The notes below the pieces were generated by a model. The model was not told the origin of the DNA and made no database searches. It saw only the letters and a list, made by a program, of their open reading frames with translations. A stretch of DNA of 64,000 nt from Acanthococcus lagerstroemiae (lineage: Eukaryota; Arthropoda; Insecta; Hemiptera; Eriococcidae), in assembly GCA_031841125.1 (NCBI GenBank), contig CM063109.1, positions 4,068,321-4,132,320 of the forward strand, written 5' to 3'. Shown here in pieces: positions 32,460 through 43,458 of this stretch. The position numbers were made by a program, and so were the translations under genes. Each line of letters opens with the position of its first letter. The stretch's first letter is position 1.

Positions 32460-34780
32460 TCAGTGAAAATCAACATCAAAATATTTCAATGGCGCACAAA
32501 AATTCAATTTTTCAACGAATTCACACGACGTCATAATGTTTATAATAGTTTTTTTTTATTAGAATCGAATTCGAATCACTTTTCTACAATTTGAATCTCA
32601 AATATTCATGAAGTACTGGCTTATTTTCATTAAAAAGAAAAAAACCTACGCCACTGCATTTGACAGAACATTTTTAGAAGGTAGAGCAACGAAATCTTGT
32701 TTCAACAGATGCTCACGCTCGCATTACGTGAAAAAAGTTTGAAGCAAAACAGAGGAAAGTCAAAAAAAGCGCTCTTTCAGGTCCTATTTTCTGTGTAATG
32801 TCACATGTGGTATTTTCAGCTCGAAATGAACGTTCTTGTTTCTTCGGCAGGGTTAGAGCTAAAAATCCAATTTTTTGCAAACCCCCCCCCCCCGTCCTCG
32901 GTGAAACAATGAACGAACAAGCCTATTGCACAGAATAAAAAAATGGTTCAGAATCGAGCGTGAAATGTAAATTTTCTATCAAATGATGAAGCCTAGATAG
33001 CAAATTGGATCCTGAAAACTGATGATGCAAAGCTTATTCTATTAATCCCTCCATAGATAATAAAAAATAATAATACGAGTAAGAATCTGGCTGATTATCC
33101 AACGTAAAAAAATATACATCGAAGGAAATTTACCCGCGTCGGAAAACGACCAAGTACCTTTGAAAAACTTCCTCAATTTTCCTTTAACGGAGCAAGGAAA
33201 CATCGTTACAGATTCGAGTGAACTCGCACATCTTCAGTAAAATGAATTTACCAATCAATTAATCAATTTAACTCCCTTTTACTTCGATATCAAGACACCG
33301 GATCCAAAGTTGCCAGTCAGAATTGTACAGCTGGGTCAAACAACCGACATCCAGCACAGCCAACAAAGGCTGAAGTCACGACTCACTGTATTCGAACAAT
33401 TTTCTTAAAATATCGACAGTGCAACTTGAAACAATGATGAGACAAAAAGTCAACAATCAACTCGACACGAGTGCAGCCTTCGAAACGAGCTCGCAACAGC
33501 ATGATGTTAACTTTTCGACTTCATCTAATAAAATAAGATGTTCGGCCGGGAAAACACGCCCGAAATTACGGCGAAACAACCATCATAATTTATAATATAC
33601 GTTGATGCAGTCGCGGTGACGTGGTCCATATCGATTGAACTTGGTTCCAAATTTAAGATACAAATGAATTACAAGACGTTTCGTACACGAGCATACCTTC
33701 CGGGCGGAACTGAATACGAAGTAAGCAATTAGAGGGCGAATACGACGAATATCCTTCTAACTAACTTCAACAACGAACGTTTTTTATTCTTTCATTTGAT
33801 GAATGTACTAATTAAAGCTGGAAATCACGCTTCAATTTGTTGAAAATCTTGAAAACATGACTGGAGGAAAAATGAAGAATAAGACTGAGAAATTTGAATG
33901 TTTACAGAGGGACCTACGCTTATAAAACTGAAATGAGCCATTACTTTAAACAATCATTTTCAGATCTAGGAACCTAAAACTAAGATCATGAGCTTATCCT
34001 GGACAACCCGTCACTCTTCTCTCGCTTCTCAAAAAATTGAACAGATAACCATGTTCTCTTCCAATCACAAGGACCTATTCAAGGTACTTGTAGTAACACA
34101 TATTACACTATGCAACAACTATTTTGTATTATGTATTCGAATTAGTTCCCTCTATCACATCAGAATTTTAAGATCTGAACGTGTTTTCAACTCACAAAAT
34201 TTCTTTCAAGTGTTCGCAATCTAACAGCCGAGCCTAAAAAAAAAAAAGATAGTTCAACACATTTGTTTGTCCAGCGCTTGTCAGAGTTCAAGAGCTCCTT
34301 TTCAAAGCAGCCGATGTCAGGCTCAAGCCATTCAGAAGTTCTACAGTTTTTTTTCAACTTGGTTCGTCTCACGAATTCAGGTATTTTTATTGCAGTTCTA
34401 GGGTTAGCTACCTTTAACCTCCATAACGACGATCCTGAAGCAGCTGAAATACATCACGATACTGGGTCTATAGGCCAAGAAAGCTGAGAAGAAGCTCAGA
34501 ACTTTCAGATACCTTAGCCATTGTGGGAAAGAGAACTCTTCATTCAACATACGATCTTCAGATTCGTATCACAGAAAAATAAATTGAACTCAAATTTAGA
34601 TAATAAACCGAGGTCGGACAAAAGTCGAATTTACACTTGGTCCAACAAGAACCGAGAAACTGAGCAGAAACGTGGATTTAGGACTTAGTAAGGACTCTCT
34701 TCTTCGTTGTCAAAATTGTGAACTTGTACATCAATATTCTGCTAAAACACATACTAACTGAAAACTGGTCAAGTAATCAA
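32460..34780. other. AT-rich DNA without recognisable genes
   Basis: A C13 run lies at 32882-32894. Sequence at 33300-33730 is somewhat richer in CpG and free of obvious repeats. The plus frame 34263-34487 follows an acceptor-like TTTTTATTGCAG within it but has no other support as an exon. Confidence 0.4.
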
Positions 34781-34789
34781 GATTCATTT

Positions 34790-35005
34790 ACACTTTGTTA
34801 AGACTCTGTTATCACCGATTACAACTTGTAAGGCTCTACCAAACTTGTTAAAAGACTTCACCGAGACCACTTGAAACTTTAAGGACTTCTAAAAACTTAC
34901 CACGACTACCTTAAAATCGATTCTGAGTCAGTTCAGACTTAGATTCTTTCCGTAAAGATTCGTTGAAAATCTTTTATAAATCATTAAGACTTTTCACGAT
35001 TCATA
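34790..35005 (+). repeat. degenerate ~10-bp repeat tract 1 (AAGACTCGTT type)
   Basis: GACT/GACTT cores recur roughly every 10-11 bases with AAAACTT, TTAAGACT and TTCAGACTT variants. The core strand is plus, as in every other tract of this family in the window. Confidence 0.5.
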
Positions 35006-35009
35006 GCGT

Positions 35010-36710
35010 CAATTTTTCTCAAGGGAAGGGGGCGAAAAAGCGATCCCGAGAGCTCTTTGATTTCCATCACGATCAGCACCCTCCTCATCCCCCTTTACTA
35101 AGACTGCTTCCATTGAGGTACCGGGCGTTTTAAAAGTAACTATACTACCTATCAACGAAAATAATAAGAAATACATGCAGACCCTCGGAAAAGTTTTATT
35201 ACCGCAATAATGTTTAATTAGGCAAACATACTATTTGCGTTCAAACCCATTACACACACAAACACACACACCGAGCACTGTACACCTACTACCAGTGACG
35301 ATGGCTGTATGTATTTCGCGTTGATGTTTACGACAGGAAACTATTTTGCCTTTGATGCAAGTCGATTTCCCCTAGTGTTCCCTATTTTTGTTAGGGAAGG
35401 TTAAAAATCACGGAACAGTTACTTTGCAAACATCCTGTACGAGATAAAGTCACGACGTTCACAAAAAGATATACAAATGTTAAAAGGGAAATTGTATGAT
35501 AAAATAAGAAAACATAGATAACACTGTGCACCGAAATTACTCCAAGATCAAAACTAACATTTTTGGATCCATTTCTCACGCTGATGCCAAATCTGGTATC
35601 AGGTTTACAACAAATAAGCTTGCAGAATTCCTGTAAGTGGTCATGCCTGGTGACTTTCAGAACTATTTTCAATTCACCCGCAAATCAGTTACGACAAATA
35701 TAGCTACACTTTTGGAATAGTTGACGACACATGGTAAACTAATCATTTCTACCAGTACCCCATGCTGTAATTACTGCACTTCGAAATTCTGATTTTCGAA
35801 GACGATAATCCGAATGTTGAACACGATGTATCTTGCAAGTCATTTTTTCAAACTCAATCAATATTAGCTCTAAAAGAGGAACGATAACCGACTGATTTGA
35901 GAGAGGTCAGCTTCAATGCGTACAAGAAGATCACACGAAGCATCCCATTTTAAGCCTCTTCATATGAGATCCACGCATCAACCGGAGAACTCGTTTTGTT
36001 TTCGCAGTAAAGTTAAAAGTATATGAGAACATTTAACTTCGTTGCTGTACACTAGCGTCCGAGCAGTGCATAATTTACTGACTGATTTTCCTATGCACGT
36101 AATTTCAGAAATTCAAGATGCTCTTCAATCGGCAACAACACTAAAGCAGATAATACTAAATTTCGAAAGGGCAAAGATTGAGGACTGACTCGTGGATACT
36201 ACACCTAGCAGTGTTCTTTTAAATATTTTCAAAACTATGTTGAGAATTGTGGATAATCCCTTCGAGTTACGAATTCAGTATTAGAAAAAAAGATTGCCAG
36301 AGCTTGAAAGGCCCTACTTTATTTCTTATTCGACTTCAACTTGAAAAACACGAAATATGATGAATGTACGACTCATGGCAGCTAATCAAAAAACAATTAT
36401 AAGAAAGAATTACCTTGAGAGTAAAATTATTACCCCTATCACACTGGAGTATCCAGTCATTCTCACTCATCTGCACGAAAACAGTAAAGGAATGAGAAGA
36501 GAAAAAAGGATTTTCTTTTCGAACATTTCTACAAGGTATGCAAAAAATGCCAGCTCGCTTCCATTTTGGAAGGAAGCTAAAACAAAGAAAAATTTTCAGC
36601 AAACTTTCAATTCCAAATAATTTATGTTTCTTCAACTTTTAAAATGAGCACAAGCAAATGAAATGAAAAGATATCGCCGATTCAGTATTAGCTTCAAATT
36701 GACGAACTCT
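35010..36710. other. AT-rich DNA without recognisable genes
   Basis: No gene is supported. A CA-rich stretch lies near 35250-35272, and a few frames of 87-99 codons near 36336-36635 overlap on opposite strands and are not credible. Confidence 0.45.
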
Positions 36711-36714
36711 GAAA

Positions 36715-37150
36715 AGAACGATGTTGAAAGACTCTGCGTATCCTTAAGACTCTCCTGAGCTCAATGAGCCTCGTTGAGACTAATTAAGACTCGTTAATAC
36801 AACCATTACTCGTTACGAGCTTATTTAGAATCATTAACAATCTTTCAAACTATGTTATAATTATATTAATAGCTATAGAGACACATTGTTGTTCATTAGA
36901 ACTAGTTAGTACGCTAAGTCGCATGAACATTTGTTAAGGCGTTCTTGAGATACATCAATATTAGTTGACAGTAGATATTTGAAAACTGATTTGAATTAGC
37001 CAGAATATTAAAGATTATTCAGACTGATGAGAAGGTGCACTGACACTTGTGAAAATTACTCCAGACCAATTAAAACTAAATAATGACTCATTCAGGCTGG
37101 TAGAGATTTAGTTAAAACTAAGAAGACTCTTCAAGAGTTGACGCTAGAAC
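36715..37150 (+). repeat. degenerate ~10-bp repeat tract 2
   Basis: Clear runs such as TTGAGACTAATTAAGACTCG and TTAAGACTCTCCTGAGCTC show the unit, with decay toward both ends. Same orientation as the other tracts. Confidence 0.6.
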
Positions 37151-37369
37151 AACTTTTCATGAGAAATATATGGCCGAAACTCCCTTGCTAAATTTTATAT
37201 CTATTGCAGAAATCACTTACTAAATCGTTATTGCCCTTTTTATTTATTTATTTATTCGTTTATACGTGGTATTTGTTTCAGATTATTGAGGAGTACAGGA
37301 GAAGTCAAATAATTATTATTGATTACAAAGAGGAAAAGGGGTCTACACTGGATTACATAATACATGGAT

Positions 37370-37760
37370 GGTCTCTCTGCTGAGAGACATTAAAACACAC
37401 GGGGACTCACCAAGAATTCAAGACGATTCACACAATCTTATGAAGATCAGTGATAATTCTGAGATTTAATGAGACTCGTTCAGGCTATGTTGAAACTTTT
37501 TAGGCTTCTGATGAGGCATTTGAAAACTTAATAAGACTCAGAAAACTCTTTCGCAATCGTGAAGGCTCGTTACTTGTGCTAGGATTCATTAAAGCTGGGG
37601 TTAATATTCCCATTCGCACTAGTTAAACCTCTGCAAAAAGATAAAAAGATGCATCTAGACTCATTGACACTTGTTTACACTATTTTAGGGCTCGGCTAAG
37701 AGACGTAAGACTACACTAGTACTTATCGATTTGAAACACTTTCAAAATTGATCAAGTCCA
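37370..37760 (+). repeat. degenerate ~10-bp repeat tract 3
   Basis: AATGAGACTCGTTCAGGCT, TTAATAAGACTCAGAAAACT and similar phrases recur every 10-11 bases or multiples. It is separated from tract 2 by about 220 bases of ordinary sequence. Confidence 0.5.
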
Positions 37761-37764
37761 TCTA

Positions 37765-38300
37765 ATGCGCTTTACATCATCCAAGAATGTCTTTATTGGT
37801 CTTTGCTACAACTTAAGTTGGATCTTGAATGTTAGCTCAAGTTCTTTCAGGAGAGGAGGAGAGGTAAAGGACAGATCGGCAGCTACTTCAAGACTCTTCG
37901 ACATCAGTTCTGAATCTCCTTACACAGACCAGAACAAATTACACCGAACCAGATACATTTTTATTCATGATAGCCGGATATTAACTTTCTGTGTCTCTAA
38001 TTCTTCCACAGAAGGAGAAATTAGGGTTTCCGTCTCATTCGTGCACCTGCCTCCGATACGATGTGAGTACGAGAATTTCGGAGGAGGGAAACGAATTCCG
38101 ATTGACAGAGACAACATTGCTAGATCTGCATGTAAGGCTTCTTTACTTACTCACCCACGAGTATGACGAAAATTCCAAAAACTCGCCAATTACGTCAACT
38201 TTGAAAATTAAGAGGAGACTCCTTATCTACTTTTGCGATGGTCTCGAATTGGGTATGTGTTCGTATCCTGCAATCTAATTCGTCAATATAGGAGAAACAT
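37765..38300. other. unassigned sequence with an open frame of uncertain meaning
   Basis: A 134-codon plus frame (37765-38166) and another at 38233-38637 are among the longest non-transposon frames in the window. Their composition is unremarkable, no domain is recognisable, and there is no promoter or splice support. Confidence 0.3.
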
Positions 38301-39300
38301 TACTTCGATTTTGAAATACGTTGAGACACTCACGAAGTGTTACCGGAAGATGCGCGGGGCTTCTATCAGAAGACACATAAAATTGATTTATATTTATAAC
38401 ATTATTCTTAACCTCGTCTTGCACGCTCTTATCTTCGGGTTCTTTGCCCCTTCTTTCCTCCTATCTTATTATTTTTTTCCCGCATATCCCGCGGTCTTCC
38501 TTACAAGTAGACCGGCGACCGGGTATTTTCGCCAATATATTTTCGGAAGAAGGAAACGGAAATCACTCATCTTCGACGTGTCATCGTCGTTTTCGGTTAA
38601 AATGCTGAAATATATTCGGCATAAGAGAGATAAATAAGCATCAGGCGAAGGGAAGAGGCGAGAAAGTTATTTACTTTTAAAAACGAATATCAATATTTAC
38701 GTTAGAAATATTTGCATGCGGGGTGACGCGCGATATTCGCTATACGTGTCCTCGGCATTATTATAATGCGAAAAAATAAGCGACAAATTACACCGGCGCA
38801 ATGCGGGGCCCGCGGTGCAGAAAGGGATCCATTTTGCCCTCCAAAGTACAAAAAAAAAATCGGATTTCTATCGCTGCGTTTCTTGTTTTCAAGATAAATC
38901 CAAAAAGCGTGAACTTCGAGCTTTAAATCCATCTACTGCACATCTCCGGTGATCTCGGTCAAGCAGACGAACTCGTGAACAAAACACTTCCGTATAGAAA
39001 ACCGAATGAAAAACCATTTCTTGACTGGTTCTAGGCAACGGCTACTAATAAACCGACTTTCTAATTTTACTTTTCTCGCATCGCCTTTGTCAAGGAATTC
39101 ACTCGTTAATATTACACGAACCAACCCCGCCAATCCACGACTCGGAGTCGGGTATCTGCGATATCGGCCGTTTATTATCGATCACCAACCGGCATCTGAC
39201 GATATCCGGGCCGAAACTGTCCGCTAATAATCGACGGATATTTTCAAGATATCTAATGCCGTTGCGATTTGATATCAGAAACATGATGCCTAGGCTAATT
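38300..39300. promoter_or_regulatory. non-repetitive, CpG-richer block with clustered GATATC/CGATAT motifs
   Basis: This kilobase lacks the repeat signatures around it. It contains several ATATCG/GATATC-type sites, including 38729-38745, 39160-39166, 39200-39206 and 39247-39252. Purely as a pattern it looks like conserved non-coding or enhancer sequence. It has no credible coding frame of its own. Confidence 0.25.
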
Positions 39301-39329
39301 TATTTACCGGCAGCGGGTCATGTTTTTCC

Positions 39330-39890
39330 ACAGCAAGGGTAGAGCGTTTCTTCGTTTATTGTCTGCCTATCAGTCTACACGCCTATCTGGTTGACAATCA
39401 TCACCTACCAAACAGACTAACTCCTGGCTCGCTATCTGGCTGAGTTTGTTCAGGACTTGGGGAATTCTGGAAATGATGAAGTACAGATTTCTAGGGTACA
39501 GAGATAACCGATTAACCCTCACTGAGGTAATGACTCATTTAAGACCCCGGCAAAACTCATTAAACTCAGTCACACTCTTCTGAAGACTCATCAAGACTCC
39601 CGCAGTCAAGAGTCACCTGTCTCGACTCGGTTGCCAGCCTTGCCATATACTCACCTGGTTTTCGAAAAAACTGATGTCTGCCTGCCTCTATATCAGTCGG
39701 ACTGATTCAATAGCTGATTGGCCACCTGTCTCTCTGTCTGTTGATTTGTCAGTCTGTTTGTCTCAGATCTCAGAATTCTCTCCAGCGGAAGGATTAGCAC
39801 ATTCTTCCTTTCGGTTGGTTTTCCCGCAACTTCCATCCTGTTTACCTGTCTGGCTGGCTTTTGAGATAGCTGATCAACTGTTTCGCTATG
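39330..39890. repeat. degenerate CTGTCTGC/CTGGCT simple-sequence tract with ~10-bp repeat patch
   Basis: TGTCTGCCTATCAGTCTAC, CTGTCTCTCTGTCTG and ACCTGTCTGGCTGGCT recur. A patch of the AAGACTC-type repeat lies at 39535-39620. The tract is interrupted at 39893 by a pogo-like MITE and resumes beyond it at 41443. Confidence 0.6.
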
Positions 39891-40103
39891 TACAGTAGAC
39901 TCCCAATTATTCGCCATCGGATCACCCGCTCTCTGGATTATCCGTCTCGAATTTATCCGCCCGCCCTTCCGGGTTATCCACCTAATCAAGGGCGGACAAG
40001 CCGAAATCTTACTACAACCACAACATTAGTCTTTAGCACAGCTGCTGTTGCTGATGATGATGATGGTGAACTAGTAGGAGAAGCGTCAGCACACAAGTAT
40101 TGG

Positions 40104-40590
40104 TGTGTGGTGGGACGTATGGCGATGCACGTATGCCAAAGTGGCCCCTATGACACCGCACCCCCGGTCCCGGAAACTACACTTTCGAATATCGCATCAG
40201 TGACCGAAAGGACGCCTTGGGGCCAGGCCCGAGCCACCATTTCTCCGAGCCGCAACGATGCGCGCGTCCTACCAGGGCCATCATGGGGTTCCCTACTGAC
40301 CGAGGTCCGCACTCCCTGAGCGCTTGCCTGGAATTCAGGTCACCCACGGCCAGACGCGCTGCCTCTCTTCACTCACCCCTCACCTCCTCATCTTGGTCCG
40401 TGTGTCGACGCAGGCAGGTGGTGACAACGGGTGAGCCCTGCTGGTGAGTCCGCAACGCAGCTGCAGCAGCTCTCCTAGGATGATACAGAGTTCTCCTCCT
40501 GTTCAATGGTGTAGGCCGAGCTTGGTAAATCACCGGCCCTCCGTTTCGACCGCTCCGTCTGCATCTTCTTCTTCATGATGGCCGAGACGA
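40104..40590 (-). pseudogene. R1-like LINE 3' fragment (minus strand)
   Basis: The reverse complement is collinear with 41810-42291. It starts at the 'ATCATGAAGAAGAAGATGCAG' region that encodes the ORF2 C-terminus, runs through the same stop and 3' UTR, and ends near the CGTCCCACnACACC motif. It sits inside the outer pogo-like element, whose interior resumes at about 40591. It is 5'-truncated and dead. Confidence 0.75.
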
Positions 40591-40780
40591 AGTGACGATG
40601 CTTTTTCTACGCTGGAAAAGTTGGTGGTATTTAAAGATAGACAGCAATCGCTGCACAAGATCATGAAATTCAGAAAGTGGAAAAATTATGCCGCTGAAGA
40701 GCGGCTTATTATGAAAAAGCAAATAAAAATTACAGTTTTTTTTTTTATTTTAAGAAATTACTTTTCGTTCTTTTATAGTA

Positions 40781-41189
40781 TAAGTAGACTCCCGCTTATC
40801 CGCCTCGAATTTATCCGCCGGCCTTTTTGCCGGATTGTCCGCCTAACCAAGGGCGGATAATCCAAAATCTTACTAAAATCACAGCCTTAGTCCGAACCAC
40901 AGCTAATGATGATGATGAAAAACTGGTGGAAAAAACATCAGCATATGTTGTGGATCCTGAAAATGATTTTTAGCCCTGGAAAAGTCACTGATGTTAAAAG
41001 AACAATCCATTTATTTTTTTTTAATTAATTTTTTTATAGCAGTCTTTTTTTCCTCTTCATTGATCAAAAAAGCCAAAAACGCTGATTTACACTTCCCCAA
41101 TATGAAATAACTTACCACCTAACGTACCCCCTTTTCGTTATCCACACTACTTTCAGCCCTAATCAGGACGGATAATCAATAGTTTACTG
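40781..41189. mobile_element. inner pogo/Tigger-like MITE
   Basis: The left end TAAGTAGACTCCCGCTTATC and the right end (reverse complement CAGTAAACTATTGATTATCC) are diverged TIRs of the same family. TA flanks at 40779-40780 and 41190-41191. Interior phrases (CCGCCTAACCAAGGGCGGAT, ACAGCTAATGATGATGATGA) match the reverse complement of 49753-50305. Confidence 0.7.
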
Positions 41190-41494
41190 TATTGTCTTTT
41201 TCCCAATTTATTGGCAGAAGAAGTCAAAATTGTCGATTTTTAAAAAATATATCAAGTAGTTTTTTTGTTGTTTTTTTTGTAGAAAATAACTTATTACCTA
41301 ACGTATCTGATTCAATCAAAATTGTTTTCGCTATTTTTCGATGTTTTTCTATCAAAATTACATATTTTCGGATTATCGGCCCTTCTCGATAACCACCCCA
41401 TTTTCAGCCCCAATTAGGGCGGATAGTTGGGAGTCCACGGTACCTATCAGTCTGTCTACATTTATTTTTTTTTTTTTTAATGTTTGAACTATAG

Positions 41495-42291
41495 GTTCAA
41501 CATACCTGACCCAAGTCCTGAGCGGCCACGGGTGCTTCGGGCCGTACCTACATCAGATGTCGATAGCACCAAGCCCCTTCTGCGCGCACTGTGATGGAGG
41601 GGCGGAGGACGCACCTTGGTACACCCTGTTCAAGTGTGAGGCCTGGGAGCAGGAAAGGCGCGGGACGGCCACAATAGCGATCAATCCCGGCGGTGGAAGA
41701 AGAGGAAGCATCAACGACGACGAAGGCGTGATTAGCCGTCTTGCGCCGGACACCCTGGTTTCGGAGATGACGAAGAGCGGAAGCAGTTGGAACCGGGTGT
41801 CGGCCTTTGTCCCGGCCATCATGAAGAAGATGCAGACGGATTGGTCGGGGCAGAGGGCCGGCTACGAACGAAGCTCGGCCTACACCAACGAACAGGACAA
41901 CACTGTACCATCCTAGGAGAGCTGCTGCAGTTGCGCTGCGGACTCCCCTTCCCCGCAGGGCTCCCCTGTCACCACCACCTACCTGCGTCGTCACATGGAC
42001 CAAGACGAGGAGGTGAGGGATGAGTGAAGAGGCAGCGCGTCCGGCTGGGAGTGACCTGAATGCCAGGCGAGTGCTCAGGGAGCGTGGACCTCGGTTAGTA
42101 AGGAACCCCATGGTGGCCCTTTTAGGACATGGGCACCGGTTGTGGCACGGCGAAATGGGGGCTCGGGCCCGGCCCCAAAACGTCCCTCCGGCCACTGATG
42201 CGATATTCGAAAGTTTAGTTTCCGGGACCGGGGTGCGGTATCATAGGGGCCATTTTGGCATGCATGCATCACCATACGTCCCACGACACCG
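41495..42291 (+). pseudogene. R1-like LINE 3' fragment (plus strand)
   Basis: The frame through 41495-41916 encodes the C-terminal ~130 residues of an R1-like ORF2, including the zinc-binding-type block FCAHCDGGAEDAPWYTLFKC, then a stop at 41914-41916. The 3' UTR to about 42291 matches the minus copy at 40104-40590 and, more distantly, 9420-9790. It is 5'-truncated at a T-rich tract about 50 bases right of the outer pogo-like element. The two fragments form an inverted repeat of about 480 bases separated by 1.2 kb. Confidence 0.8.
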
Positions 42292-42294
42292 TAG

Positions 42295-42600
42295 GTCTAA
42301 CATCCATTTAACGAACGAACTGACAGGGTTGGGTACCTCTCTGCTCAGCTGCATCTGCTGCCAACCTCAGATTATGAAATTCGTACACCGGTAAAGGGAA
42401 CATTGGCCAGAATCTTTATTTCTGTTTGTCTGCCCGACTGCATGCTTGCTTGCCTGCCTGCCTTCGAGCTGCCTGGCTTAAGACTGGAACGATTACTCGT
42501 GTTCATCGATTAATCCAAAATCGGTAAACGATTAAGGAAATAATCTAGACTACGGCGATCGATGAATTAACCCAGTTTTACGTTGGTACCAATAACGCTT
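42295..42600. repeat. CTGC/TGCC simple sequence and ATCGATTA-rich flank
   Basis: TGCTTGCTTGCCTGCCTGCC near 42443-42462 continues the simple-sequence tract. It is followed by AATCG/ATCGATTAA-rich sequence up to the CACTA insertion. The same AATCGAT-rich texture resumes at 46520 on the other side. Confidence 0.5.
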
Positions 42601-43458
42601 CACTGAGAAAAATAAATCGTACATTTAACTACATAAGTATATAGTAGAGCGGGACCACTCGGCTGAAATTGTTAAAACTACTAGACCATAGTTAATTCTA
42701 CTTATACGTAAGTCAAAGTTACTTTACTAATCATACAGTAGTTTTTACCATAGTTTGAAACGTATCATGGGTTCAAATTTACTACACCTATATAGTAACT
42801 TCTACTACGTGGTCTATAGTTGAGTGGGACCACTCGACGAAAATCGTTCAATCGACTATATGCTACATAGTAACTTTGACACTTCGACCGCGTTATGCAG
42901 TAAAAATCACTACAGCTCCGAGCTCAATTGGTAAAAAAGAATCGGGCCGCGTTTCGCTCTCGGAATTGCTCATATAGTAATTTGTAGTATGTAATTACGT
43001 TTTTCTTAATGCACATTATTAAGTATGACAACTTTCGATTATATTGAACATTTTAATGTGTACCTACCATGTAGTAATATTTATTATTATGTTATTATGC
43101 AGTATATGTTACCTGGTACGATGTTATTTCCATTGATTGTTTTCAGCCGTGAATTAGAGGAGCGCGCCACGAACCCAGTATGAGAACGACCACTAAAAAG
43201 GCAGCTATTAACTTTCAATTTTGGTGAAAATTTCAGGAATTGTTTCAAAAATGACCAAAATTAATTTTTGCACTCTGGAATTGTGAATAGAGTATCAAGC
43301 AGTGATCAATTTTTTTTTTGTCACAAAATGGAATTTTAGAGAGTGAATAATGTTCACGAAATGTATGAAAAGCTCAGTTCCTGTCAATAAATGAATTTCT
43401 CTTCCGTTAAAAATTTAGTATAATAAAAAATGAACATTTCAACATTATTAATTCTACA

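Larger units (their letters stand above)
39893..41440. mobile_element. outer pogo/Tigger-like non-autonomous element with nested insertions
   Basis: The left end CAGTAGACTCCCAATTATTC and the right end (reverse complement CCGTGGACTCCCAACTATCC) are terminal inverted repeats. TA flanks both ends (39891-39892 and 41441-41442), and both flanks are CTGT-type simple sequence. The ends and the TA duplication fit pogo/Tigger-type elements. The interior holds a minus-strand R1-like LINE tail and a second element of the same family, so its own length is only about 650 bases. No transposase frame remains. Confidence 0.75.

Noticed and set aside
34263..34487. Possible terminal exon after TTTTTATTGCAG ending NDDPEAAEIHHDTGSIGQES
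   Set aside because: The frame is open through the supposed intron as well, and no upstream exon is visible; kept only as a note.
37765..38166. 134-codon plus frame as a host gene
   Set aside because: Composition and content look random, no domain, no splice or promoter support.
39640..39680. Strong donor-like CAG|GTGAGTA on the minus strand
   Set aside because: It lies in degenerate CTGT simple sequence with no matching acceptor or coding frame.
41548..42195. 215-codon minus-strand frame
   Set aside because: Antisense shadow of the R1-like LINE tail, whose plus frame encodes the conserved zinc-binding-type block.
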